The translations under genes were made by a program, and so were the position numbers. 64,000 nt of DNA. Origin: Planctomycetota bacterium. Lineage in GTDB: Bacteria > Planctomycetota > UBA8742 > UBA2392. Positions within the stretch are counted from its first letter, which is position 1. Every line of letters begins with the position of its first letter. Positions 7,980 through 15,868 of this stretch are shown piece after piece. The stretch lies in contig JAGQRH010000011.1 in the NCBI GenBank assembly GCA_020425605.1, positions 56,584 through 120,583 of the forward strand, in the 5' to 3' direction. The notes under the pieces are model-generated. The model was given only the letters and a program-made list of their open reading frames with translations, searched no databases and was not told the origin of the DNA.

Positions 7980-10463
7980 TTAGTCCTCAGGCTTGCTGAT
8001 TACGCCGGACCAGATGGTCTCAAACAAAAGGAAACCCACACCCAGGATCGCCAGCCACATCCACTCGCGATTTCCTTCATCACCACCGAGCGGACCGCCG
8101 GAGCCTAGCTCATCTCCCGCCCTTACAAAGAGGAAGTCTTCAAAGCCCAGAGCTTCCTTCAAAGCCGCGTCCACCGACGCGCGTGTATCGCCTTCACTGC
8201 CATCCGCCTGCTCGACGGGACCCAGCTTGATCACGTTGGACTCGCGCGACTCCAGGTTTACGGCAAAGCGTTCCTGCCACTTCTTCTTGTTCTCGCCGCC
8301 CTCGGCGCGCTCAAGCGCCGTAACGGTAAACACGCCCGGCTGGGCCGTACCGCCAAACTCAAGCAGCTTCAGGTTGTCCTCGGCCGTGCTGACCAACTCG
8401 CTGGTATTTCCTGCGGGGTCACGCACGGTGTAGGTTGGCGCGATATCGGTGACGCGCAAGACACGGCGGTACGGCTCGCCTACTGCGAGGTTGCTGTAGC
8501 GCGCCTCATTTGCAGTCAGGTAGCTGGCGACTTCCAGGTACAGGAAAAGCGGCAGGCCACCAGATGCCCCCCACAGGCCGTTCCAGCGCTCCGATGCCGA
8601 AGTGGTCACGTACATCACACGGCCGCGGCCGTACGGGCGCTCGATCATGAACGGGTCGCCGGCTTCGTTGTTAATCTTCAGAAGTACTTTGGTCGGACGC
8701 AGCGGGTCGACTTCGGCACCGGACGGAAGCTCCAGCGTACGCCAGTTCCAGACCGCCTTGGGGTCAGTGATAATCGAGACGTTCTCCGGTGTTTCATTGA
8801 ACAGCTTGATCACCGGATGGTCGTTGTCTTCCGGCAGCAGCCCAAACAGCTTTGCGGAGACTTCGTCGTCTGTGCCACCCGGGCGACCGAGCTTGGCGGG
8901 AAGCAGACCCTTGCCGTCCTGGTACAACATGGCGTTGTACTTCTGATAGTCGACCTGGTCGCCGTCGAATATCAGCAGTCCGAAGCCTGCATCCACAAAC
9001 TCCGTGAGCTTTCCGGCCACGCCCTCCGGTATGTCCCGTACATTGGCCAGCACGACCATGCGGTAGTCGAGGAAGCTATCCACGCTGGATAGCTGGTCCG
9101 CGCGCATTGTGATCACGCGGTTCGGCGTGATGCGCACGGCGGGTGCATCCGATGCCTCGCCCTCGATCTTGCTGCTGCTGATCCCGAGTGCAGTCTCGAG
9201 ATAGAATGTCTCGTCCTTGCGCGGATCCGGATGCGGCGAGCCGTTCACCACCAGGATCGGGATGTTCGGAACCACGTGAATCACCAGGTTTCGCGAATTG
9301 TCGGTCTTCAGGGCGTCGGCCTGCTCGGTGAAGATCTCGATGTTTCGGCTTGCACCGGACTTCTGCTCGCCTTCCTTGAGTTCCAGTTCATGCGGCGTAA
9401 GCGTCAGCCGGATGTTCGTACGGCGGTCGCCGGGAGACATGTCGATCGGTGCAGAGAACGGCTTTTCGTTGGCGCCGTCGATGCGGTACTTCAGACGCAC
9501 GGGCCGGCTTTCGGCGCGCAGGGACGATGCGAAATATTCGAGGTCGACATAGATGTTGGCTTCCATGCCGTTGCCGATGATGCGCTCGCCCACGCGGACG
9601 TCCGTGATGGCGATGTTCTGTGTGTTGTCGAAGCCCGCGTCGTAGAACGTCAGGGCGGTGCCCGACTTCTTGAGGCGCTCGTGAATGCGATTTGAAACCT
9701 CGACAAACTCGTCATTGCCCGAGGCGTCCTTCCGGACATCACCCCAGCCGGACAGGTAAAAGTCCGATACCACCACCATGCCGACCGCGTCGCTGTCGGG
9801 CGTGGTTTCGGCGATGCGGGCGGCTTCCTTGAACGCGGCCAGAATGTTGGTGTCCACGGCCGCAACCTGGGTAGCCGATATCTCGCGGCGCGCGGCATCG
9901 AGATTGAGCGAGGTCAGCTGGCCGACGCGACGTCGACGGCTCTTGGTAGCCTCTTCGTCGGTCATGACCAGTCCGCCGATTCCCGGCGGCACGTACACGT
10001 CGCTGACGCGTATGATCGTGACGCGATCGCGGTTTGGCTCAAGGCTGTCCACCAGTGCCAATGCGTACTGCTTTGCGCGGTCGAAGCTGGTCTGGCCTTC
10101 CTGCTCGTAGGCCATGCTGGCACTGTTGTCCAGCACGAGCACCAGGTGCAGGGGCGAATCTGTGCTGAGCGTCCCGCGAGTAATGCCGAGGCTGTCGTCG
10201 GCCCAGTCCTTGATGCGCTCGCAACCCATCGGGAACAGCGCGGCAGCAATCATGATCACCGCCGCAATGCGCAGCAGCAGCATGATCAGGCTCTCGAGCT
10301 GCATCTTGCGGCGCGTCTTCTGGTAGGCGCGAAGCAGGAATTCCATCGCGGCCCAGTCGACCTTGCGGAAGCGGGTCAGGTTGATCAGGTGGATAATGAT
10401 CGGCACTGCGGCCGCAGTCAGCGGCACGCCCAGTCCAAGTGTCCAGATCAACCAGGTCGGCAT
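7980..10463 (-). CDS. BatA-type VWA membrane protein
   Basis: An 827-aa protein. Residues 1-80 form the conserved BatA N-terminal domain (PIIIHLINLTRFRKVDWAAM then a second hydrophobic helix). A VWA domain follows with a complete DxSxS site (LVLDNSASM, D112, S114, S116). A long beta-rich region and a C-terminal helix (WMWLAILGVGFLLFETIW) complete it. Bat proteins work with MoxR ATPases and DUF58 proteins and were first linked to aerotolerance in Bacteroides; the client here is unknown. It is 12 nt from the DUF58 gene and 3 nt from the next VWA gene, tightly co-transcribed. Confidence 0.87.
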   Translation of the reverse strand: MPTWLIWTLGLGVPLTAAAVPIIIHLINLTRFRKVDWAAMEFLLRAYQKTRRKMQLESLIMLLLRIAAVIMIAAALFPMGCERIKDWADDSLGITRGTLSTDSPLHLVLVLDNSASMAYEQEGQTSFDRAKQYALALVDSLEPNRDRVTIIRVSDVYVPPGIGGLVMTDEEATKSRRRRVGQLTSLNLDAARREISATQVAAVDTNILAAFKEAARIAETTPDSDAVGMVVVSDFYLSGWGDVRKDASGNDEFVEVSNRIHERLKKSGTALTFYDAGFDNTQNIAITDVRVGERIIGNGMEANIYVDLEYFASSLRAESRPVRLKYRIDGANEKPFSAPIDMSPGDRRTNIRLTLTPHELELKEGEQKSGASRNIEIFTEQADALKTDNSRNLVIHVVPNIPILVVNGSPHPDPRKDETFYLETALGISSSKIEGEASDAPAVRITPNRVITMRADQLSSVDSFLDYRMVVLANVRDIPEGVAGKLTEFVDAGFGLLIFDGDQVDYQKYNAMLYQDGKGLLPAKLGRPGGTDDEVSAKLFGLLPEDNDHPVIKLFNETPENVSIITDPKAVWNWRTLELPSGAEVDPLRPTKVLLKINNEAGDPFMIERPYGRGRVMYVTTSASERWNGLWGASGGLPLFLYLEVASYLTANEARYSNLAVGEPYRRVLRVTDIAPTYTVRDPAGNTSELVSTAEDNLKLLEFGGTAQPGVFTVTALERAEGGENKKKWQERFAVNLESRESNVIKLGPVEQADGSEGDTRASVDAALKEALGFEDFLFVRAGDELGSGGPLGGDEGNREWMWLAILGVGFLLFETIWSGVISKPED

Positions 10464-10475
10464 AGGTCTTCTGCG

Positions 10476-11378
10476 CTAGGCGCGGGTTCCGGTCCTGCGT
10501 GCGAGGTACGCCTGCAGGGCGACTCCCAGCGGCATGCTGGTATCCATCAATTGAAAGTCAGCCTTGGCGCGCAGACAAACGCGGCGCACTTCAGCGGTGA
10601 ACTGGTTTACTTCTTCAAGGTAGGCCTTGCGCAGACTGCGGGGGTCCACCAGCAGGTCGGGGTAGCCTTCCATGCCGAGGAACTGGGTCAGGCGATCGAA
10701 GCTGAATTCGCGCTCCATCGGGTCCATCACGTTGAACACGATCACGTCGTGCTTGCGTGCGGCCAGGTGCTCAAGGCCCTTCTTCAGGTGCTTGAGGTCG
10801 TCGAACAGGTCACTGATTACCATCACCATGCCGCGACGGCCGGTGCGCTGCGCGACGTCGGTCAGGACTTCACCGATGTTTGTTTTCTTTTGCGCCTCGC
10901 GCTCGTGCATGGTTGCAAGCATGCGCATCAGCGTGACCTGGCTGTTTGCGGGCGGCACCCAGTCGTAGAGTTTCTCGTCAAAGAGGGCGAGGCCGGCAGC
11001 GTCCGACTGCTTCTGGATCAGGTACGCCAGGCTGGCGGCCATGTACTTGCCGTACTCCATCTTGGACTGGTTTTCGCCGGATTTGTAGCGCATCGACTCG
11101 GAGCTATCGAGCACGATGACGGCGCGGAAGTTTGTCTCTTCCTCATATTCCTTGATGTAGTACTTGTCGGACTTCGCGTAGGCTTTCCAGTCCAGGAAGC
11201 GCAGGTCATCGCCCGGCACGTACTCGCGGTGCTGGGCGAATTCGACGCTGAAGCCGCGGTATGGGCTGCGGTGCATGCCGGAAATGAAGCCCTCCACGAC
11301 ATTGCGCGCGGTGACTTCCAGGTGCCGGATGTTGTTCAGCACCTTCGGGTCTAGATATTTCTGGTATGCCTCAGCCAT
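10476..11378 (-). CDS. DUF58 family protein
   Basis: A 300-aa soluble protein. It shows the DUF58 signature REYVPGDDLRFLDWKAYAKS (51-70) followed by a VWA-like strand with an intact site, VIVLDSSESM (D91, S93, S95). DUF58 proteins are regular companions of MoxR AAA+ ATPases, and this one is two genes downstream of moxR. There is no membrane segment, unlike many longer DUF58 proteins, so it likely acts at the cytoplasmic face. The gap to the upstream gene is 9 nt. Confidence 0.9.
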   Translation of the reverse strand: MAEAYQKYLDPKVLNNIRHLEVTARNVVEGFISGMHRSPYRGFSVEFAQHREYVPGDDLRFLDWKAYAKSDKYYIKEYEEETNFRAVIVLDSSESMRYKSGENQSKMEYGKYMAASLAYLIQKQSDAAGLALFDEKLYDWVPPANSQVTLMRMLATMHEREAQKKTNIGEVLTDVAQRTGRRGMVMVISDLFDDLKHLKKGLEHLAARKHDVIVFNVMDPMEREFSFDRLTQFLGMEGYPDLLVDPRSLRKAYLEEVNQFTAEVRRVCLRAKADFQLMDTSMPLGVALQAYLARRTGTRA

Positions 11379-11387
11379 TTTGCCCGA

Positions 11388-12104
11388 TCACTCACCCAGC
11401 TGCTTCAATGCTGCCTTTGCTTCATCCGCGAGGAGCCCGTCGCCCTCACCCAGTGTCTTCAACAGGTTGCGGCTGCCTTCATCCTTGCGCTCACCCATCC
11501 AGCGCACTGCGATGATCTTTTCCGCAAGCGACCTCTCCGAGGTCGCAACCATCTTCATCAGCCCGCCTTCGTCCGTCTTCGCGCTGGCGCTGAACAGGCA
11601 CAGCAGGTCAAGTCGTCCCTCTTCGGCAGCGCCCCTGTACGCCTGCTCCAGCTTCGCAGGTTCCATATCTGAACCCAGCGCCTCCAGCACAGCGGCTGCA
11701 CGAATCTGCGCTGCATCGGCCGCGTCCTTGCCTTCCTTGCTCTCCCGCAGCCTGGCGAGCTCATTCTCCAGAAGCTTTGCCTTGGCCTCGGCAATCATCC
11801 GGTTGCTTTCGGACTCCTGCAGCTGGGTCTTTGTGTCGTCGGCCGTCTTCTTTATGTCGATGGCACGCTGCACAGCCTCTTCATACTTGGTACTGCTTAC
11901 CTTGCCCCAGCCGCTGAACAGCATGATCATGAAGCCGGCGGCCATCGCCAGGTACAGGCCCCTGCTTACCCAGCGCGTAATCTTGATCAGGTTCGGGCTG
12001 AAGGCACCCGCCTGCGCGTAGCGCTCAAGCTCATCTTCCAGCTCTTCTTTGCGGCGCTGGAGAGCTTCGTCTTTCTCCTTCTGCTTCTCGTCGGTGTCAG
12101 TCAT
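11388..12104 (-). CDS. Membrane-anchored coiled-coil protein of the MoxR cluster
   Basis: 238 aa. A highly charged N-terminus (EKQKEKDEALQRRKEELEDE) precedes a membrane helix (about 48-66, GLYLAMAAGFMIMLFSGW). A coiled coil rich in Lys, Glu and Ala then leads into a C-terminal helical repeat region resembling HEAT units (KIIAVRWMGERKDEGSRNLL). No named family recognised. It sits between moxR and DUF58 with gaps of 43 and 9 nt, so it is part of the operon. A scaffold or tether for the ATPase is a possible reading, but that is inference. Confidence 0.75.
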   Translation of the reverse strand: MTDTDEKQKEKDEALQRRKEELEDELERYAQAGAFSPNLIKITRWVSRGLYLAMAAGFMIMLFSGWGKVSSTKYEEAVQRAIDIKKTADDTKTQLQESESNRMIAEAKAKLLENELARLRESKEGKDAADAAQIRAAAVLEALGSDMEPAKLEQAYRGAAEEGRLDLLCLFSASAKTDEGGLMKMVATSERSLAEKIIAVRWMGERKDEGSRNLLKTLGEGDGLLADEAKAALKQLGE

Positions 12105-12147
12105 GGCGGACCCGGCGCTTGCGCACCGGGCTCTGGTTCCTGTTTGC

Positions 12148-13203
12148 CTACTTGGTCACGTCGGGCAGGCGGGCGTCGGTCAAACTTTCGGCTTCGGCAC
12201 GCGGGATCATCTGGATCAGCTTGTCGATGATCACATCACTGGTAATGCCTTCGGCCTCCGCGCTGAAGTTCGGGATGATGCGGTGACGAAGCACCGGATG
12301 GACGACGGCCCGGATGTCATCACCGCTCACGTAGTAGCGCCCGTTCAGCACAGCGCGCGCCTTGGCGCCCAGGATCAGGTACTGGCTTGCGCGGGGACCT
12401 GCGCCCCATGCGAGCAGCCGCTTGATTTCATCGGGCGTCTGCGGGTTGTTGAGACGCGTCAGGCGCGCGAACTGCATTGCGTACTTGATCACGTGTTCGC
12501 TGATGGGAACCTTACGGACAAGCTCCTGCAGGCGCATGATCTTGGCGCCGTCGAGCACGTGGTCGACCTTGCCGCTGTACGTCGCGGTGGTCATCTTCAT
12601 GATCTGCATCTCTTCATCTTCCGTGGGATAGTCCACGTTGATGTTGAACATGAAGCGGTCCTGCTGCGCTTCCGGCAGCGGATAGGTGCCTTCCTGCTCG
12701 ATCGGGTTCTGCGTCGCCAGCACGAAGAACGGCTCTTCCAGCTTGTGGCGACGACCGCCGGCCGTGACCTGGTGTTCCTGCATGGCCTCAAGCAGCGCGG
12801 CCTGCGTCTTGGGCGGCGTACGGTTGATTTCATCCGCAAGGATGATGTTCGCGAAGATCGGGCCCGGCAGGAATTTGAATTCGCGGCTGCCTGTCGCTTT
12901 GTCTTCCTGAAGAACTTCTGTGCCGGTGATGTCGGACGGCATCAAGTCGGGCGTGAACTGGATGCGGCTGAACTTGAGAGACATCGTCTCGGACAACGTC
13001 CGGATCAGCAGCGTCTTGGCAAGGCCGGGCACGCCGACCAGCAGCGCGTGGCCGCGGGCGAAGATCGCGATCAACGTCTGCTCGATCACATCTTCCTGAC
13101 CGACGACAACGTTGTGCAGCTGCTTCACAATGCGCTCATGCGCCTCGCGCAGTTCAAGTACCGCCTTGAGGTCTTCGCCTTCGAGTCTCTCTTGCTCAGC
13201 CAT
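12148..13203 (-). CDS. MoxR-family AAA+ ATPase (locus 1)
   Basis: 351 aa from the ATG at 13203; the longer frame would overlap the upstream gene. It has Walker A GVPGLAKT (57-64), the MoxR signature RIQFTPDLMPSDITG, Walker B-type ILADEINRTPPKTQAALLEA, and sensor region VLATQNPIEQEGTYPLPEAQ. MoxR ATPases act as chaperones that insert cofactors or mature protein complexes together with VWA-domain partners, of which several are encoded immediately downstream. It lies 46 nt after the PQQ gene. A second MoxR is encoded at 41080. Confidence 0.95.
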   Translation of the reverse strand: MAEQERLEGEDLKAVLELREAHERIVKQLHNVVVGQEDVIEQTLIAIFARGHALLVGVPGLAKTLLIRTLSETMSLKFSRIQFTPDLMPSDITGTEVLQEDKATGSREFKFLPGPIFANIILADEINRTPPKTQAALLEAMQEHQVTAGGRRHKLEEPFFVLATQNPIEQEGTYPLPEAQQDRFMFNINVDYPTEDEEMQIMKMTTATYSGKVDHVLDGAKIMRLQELVRKVPISEHVIKYAMQFARLTRLNNPQTPDEIKRLLAWGAGPRASQYLILGAKARAVLNGRYYVSGDDIRAVVHPVLRHRIIPNFSAEAEGITSDVIIDKLIQMIPRAEAESLTDARLPDVTK

Positions 13204-13249
13204 TGGCCCCTCGGGTTGCGTACGGGCGACGAATGCGTCACCCCTGCCT

Positions 13250-15784
13250 TTACTCTGCCTTGAACACGTAGACCCACTGGGCCGACGCGACAATAAGGAA
13301 CGTTTCCTTCTTTACGACTGCCTGCTCGCCAGATGGGAACGTGAACGTCTCCCCATTCTGCAAATGCTCAACGTTGAAGACGTTGCCCGTCTTCGGGTCG
13401 GTCAGCGTGCAGGCTTTATAGCGTGTCAGCCCGTCGGCGTCTTTGTATGCCTCCCCGCGACAATAGATGGTCAGCGTGGCGGGCACGGCGTCCGGCTTTA
13501 CATTGTCGAGCTTGAACTTGGTCTGCAGCTTGCCCGAATTGACGTCGTAGACCGCAATGTACTGATCAAACGGCACCAGCACATTGTTGCCCGCGATGAT
13601 GCCGCGACCATCCGGCTGGTCACCGGTGTTGTACTCGGCCTGGAAGTGAAGGCTGCCGAAGTCGGCTTCCTTGCTGCCGCCCTTGCGGAAGCTGGTCAAG
13701 CCCACCGAATACAGGCGCGAGCGGCCCTGGATGATCAAGCGGTTGTCCACGATTCCGAGCACGTGCTCATACTCGCCGATCGCGCCCTTACCCTTGTTCG
13801 GATATTCCATCCACTGGTCGCCGGTCACTGCATCAAGCACCAGCGCAAGCCGATAGTCGTATGGGGCGGTCACTACAAAACCACCCGCCGCAATGGGCGC
13901 GTTGTTGAACCAGCCGCGCGGAAGCGGACTGCGCTCGCGACTGTAGCGCGAGACCCAGCACAGCTCGCCGGTCGCACGGTCCACAGCAGCGGTGGCGCCC
14001 GTGTGCGTGCAGCAGTACAGCATGCCGCCCTGTTCCGCGACGCTGCTGACATCCGGCAGATTGACCGGCTCACCGCCATAGCTCCACGGCTGGGTTGAGA
14101 GCTTCTTGCTGCACAACTGCGTGCGCCAGACCAGCTTGCCCTCGCCCTTGCTCGGGTCGCCCTTGGGGGTGACGTCGAAGCAGAACATCCAGACTTCGTA
14201 GGTGTCCTTGGCAGTGAACGCACCCGAGATGTAGAGCTTGTTGTCCCGCACGAGCGGCGCGCCGCAGAACACGACGTCCTTCAGGAAGTCCCAGTCGCCG
14301 CCGTTCTCTTCGACCTTGCGGTTGGGCATCGTGACGCGCAGCGCAGCATCGCGCCCGAGGTCAAAGGCCTGAATCTGGTTGCCGGTCGGCTCGCCGGTTT
14401 TTTCGCGGCTGGGGCTGCCTGCCCCCATCACGGCGAACAGCACGTCGGACTCACGATTGTCCAGGTCCCAGCGCAGACGGCCGATAGTGGATGCCATCAC
14501 ACGATACCGGGGACGCTGGTCCTGTTGACGGCCCCAGCCCCAACGGTTGTTGTTCTGAGGCCGCTGGACGTATCTAAGGTTCTTGGGCACCTCAAGCTGC
14601 AGCGGGTTGGATTCGCGCCCGTGGCGGAACCACATCAGCTTCTCGTTGTCCGTGTCATTTGCGGCCACGCGATGGACGAAAAAGCCGGACTCGTGCACCG
14701 TCGGGAAGACGACCGGCAGAGGCGGCGGCTCCTCACTGCTGTACTGGTCCTGCGGCTGGTCGGTTCCCGGAACCTTCTCGACAAGCTTGAACCCCTGCAC
14801 GCCTTCTTCGGGGCCGAGGTCGAGCATCTCTGAAAAGTCACCAATGGGTGGCGCTATGGCGTTGCGTGTGCCGTCACCCTGCAGCGTCCGCCAGCCGGGG
14901 CGAGAAACCAGTTCTTCCGGCACCGCCGGTGCGGCTTCTGCCATGGCACGGATGTAATCGAGGCTTTTGACGGTCTTGCCACCGACGTCAACATCTGCGC
15001 TGTAGCCGCTGCGCTCAAGCTTGCGCAGGAACTTGCCGAGGCGATAGTTCATACCGGCATCACGGCACGCCCGAACGTACTGCACCTGCAGGGCGGGGTC
15101 GCGATTGAACTCGTCGGCCCAGGACAACTGATACTCTTCAAGCCAGCGCACGGCGGATACGGGATCAGCACTCTCCATCGCCTGCGATGCAAGCAACTGA
15201 AGCGCCGTGCGGCCGGCCTGGCTGAACTGGTAGAACCGCGCGCAGCGGCGCAGCAGGAATCGGTCGTCATTCTGCAGCGCAATCCGCAGCATCTCGGCGC
15301 CCTTGGCGGCCTGCTGCAATGCGAGCCGGTCTTTCAGGGCTTTCGGCCAGTCAGGAATGCGGAAACGCGAGTTGATGTAGTCCGCAAGCGGGATCCACGT
15401 TTCGGAATATACATCCAATGACTTCTTGTCAGCCTTGGACAGCTCGCCGAACCAGTCGTCGCGGACGAGCTTCTCCTCGTTGCGGGGCAGATCGTCCTTG
15501 AGCCACTCGTCGCGCAGATGGTGGTAGCGGCCGAAGGCGTCGCGCCACTTCTCAAACGCGTCTTCCTTCTTGCCCTCGCGCTCAAGCGCAATCGCCTCAA
15601 ACTCACGCTGGCGGGCTTCGCGGATCTTGAAAAGGATGTCATCCTTGACCCGGCCAGTTGGCAGATACAAGTCCGGGTTGACGATTAGCCCGCCTTCATC
15701 CTGAGCAACAACCGGGGCTGGGCAGTTAAGCGCCGAAAGCACGCCGAACACCGCCAGCAGCAGCAACAGGATTCGGGTTTTCAA
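13250..15784 (-). CDS. Secreted PQQ-type beta-propeller protein
   Basis: 844 aa from a TTG start at 15784, chosen because AGGAGG lies 6 nt upstream and the frame then begins directly with a signal peptide (KTRILLLLLAVFGVLSAL, ending near APVVAQ). The next 300 residues are helical and probably repeat-like. The C-terminal part has propeller blade motifs such as GMLYCCTHTGATAAVDRATG and YDYRLALVLDAVTGDQW, as in PQQ-repeat or BamB-like proteins. There is no evidence for PQQ binding itself. It lies between the secreted HEAT protein and moxR, so it is likely an external partner or client of that system. Confidence 0.85.
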   Translation of the reverse strand: MKTRILLLLLAVFGVLSALNCPAPVVAQDEGGLIVNPDLYLPTGRVKDDILFKIREARQREFEAIALEREGKKEDAFEKWRDAFGRYHHLRDEWLKDDLPRNEEKLVRDDWFGELSKADKKSLDVYSETWIPLADYINSRFRIPDWPKALKDRLALQQAAKGAEMLRIALQNDDRFLLRRCARFYQFSQAGRTALQLLASQAMESADPVSAVRWLEEYQLSWADEFNRDPALQVQYVRACRDAGMNYRLGKFLRKLERSGYSADVDVGGKTVKSLDYIRAMAEAAPAVPEELVSRPGWRTLQGDGTRNAIAPPIGDFSEMLDLGPEEGVQGFKLVEKVPGTDQPQDQYSSEEPPPLPVVFPTVHESGFFVHRVAANDTDNEKLMWFRHGRESNPLQLEVPKNLRYVQRPQNNNRWGWGRQQDQRPRYRVMASTIGRLRWDLDNRESDVLFAVMGAGSPSREKTGEPTGNQIQAFDLGRDAALRVTMPNRKVEENGGDWDFLKDVVFCGAPLVRDNKLYISGAFTAKDTYEVWMFCFDVTPKGDPSKGEGKLVWRTQLCSKKLSTQPWSYGGEPVNLPDVSSVAEQGGMLYCCTHTGATAAVDRATGELCWVSRYSRERSPLPRGWFNNAPIAAGGFVVTAPYDYRLALVLDAVTGDQWMEYPNKGKGAIGEYEHVLGIVDNRLIIQGRSRLYSVGLTSFRKGGSKEADFGSLHFQAEYNTGDQPDGRGIIAGNNVLVPFDQYIAVYDVNSGKLQTKFKLDNVKPDAVPATLTIYCRGEAYKDADGLTRYKACTLTDPKTGNVFNVEHLQNGETFTFPSGEQAVVKKETFLIVASAQWVYVFKAE

Positions 15785-15796
15785 GGCCAGCCTCCT
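15785..15796 (-). promoter_or_regulatory. Ribosome binding site that fixes a TTG start
   Basis: On the minus strand AGGAGG (15796-15791) is followed by CTGGCC and then the TTG at 15784. No in-frame ATG near this point fits a signal peptide. Confidence 0.8.
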
Positions 15797-15868
15797 GGCT
15801 ATAGGGGCGCGAAACAGGGCAACACTTTCTACGCACCAACCCGGCCCAAGCGCCGGAAATTCCGGCAC

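Noticed and set aside
10146..11354. 402-codon plus-strand open frame opposite the DUF58 and BatA genes
   Set aside because: It is a shadow of high-GC coding sequence; it lacks domains and its complement encodes recognised DUF58 and BatA proteins.
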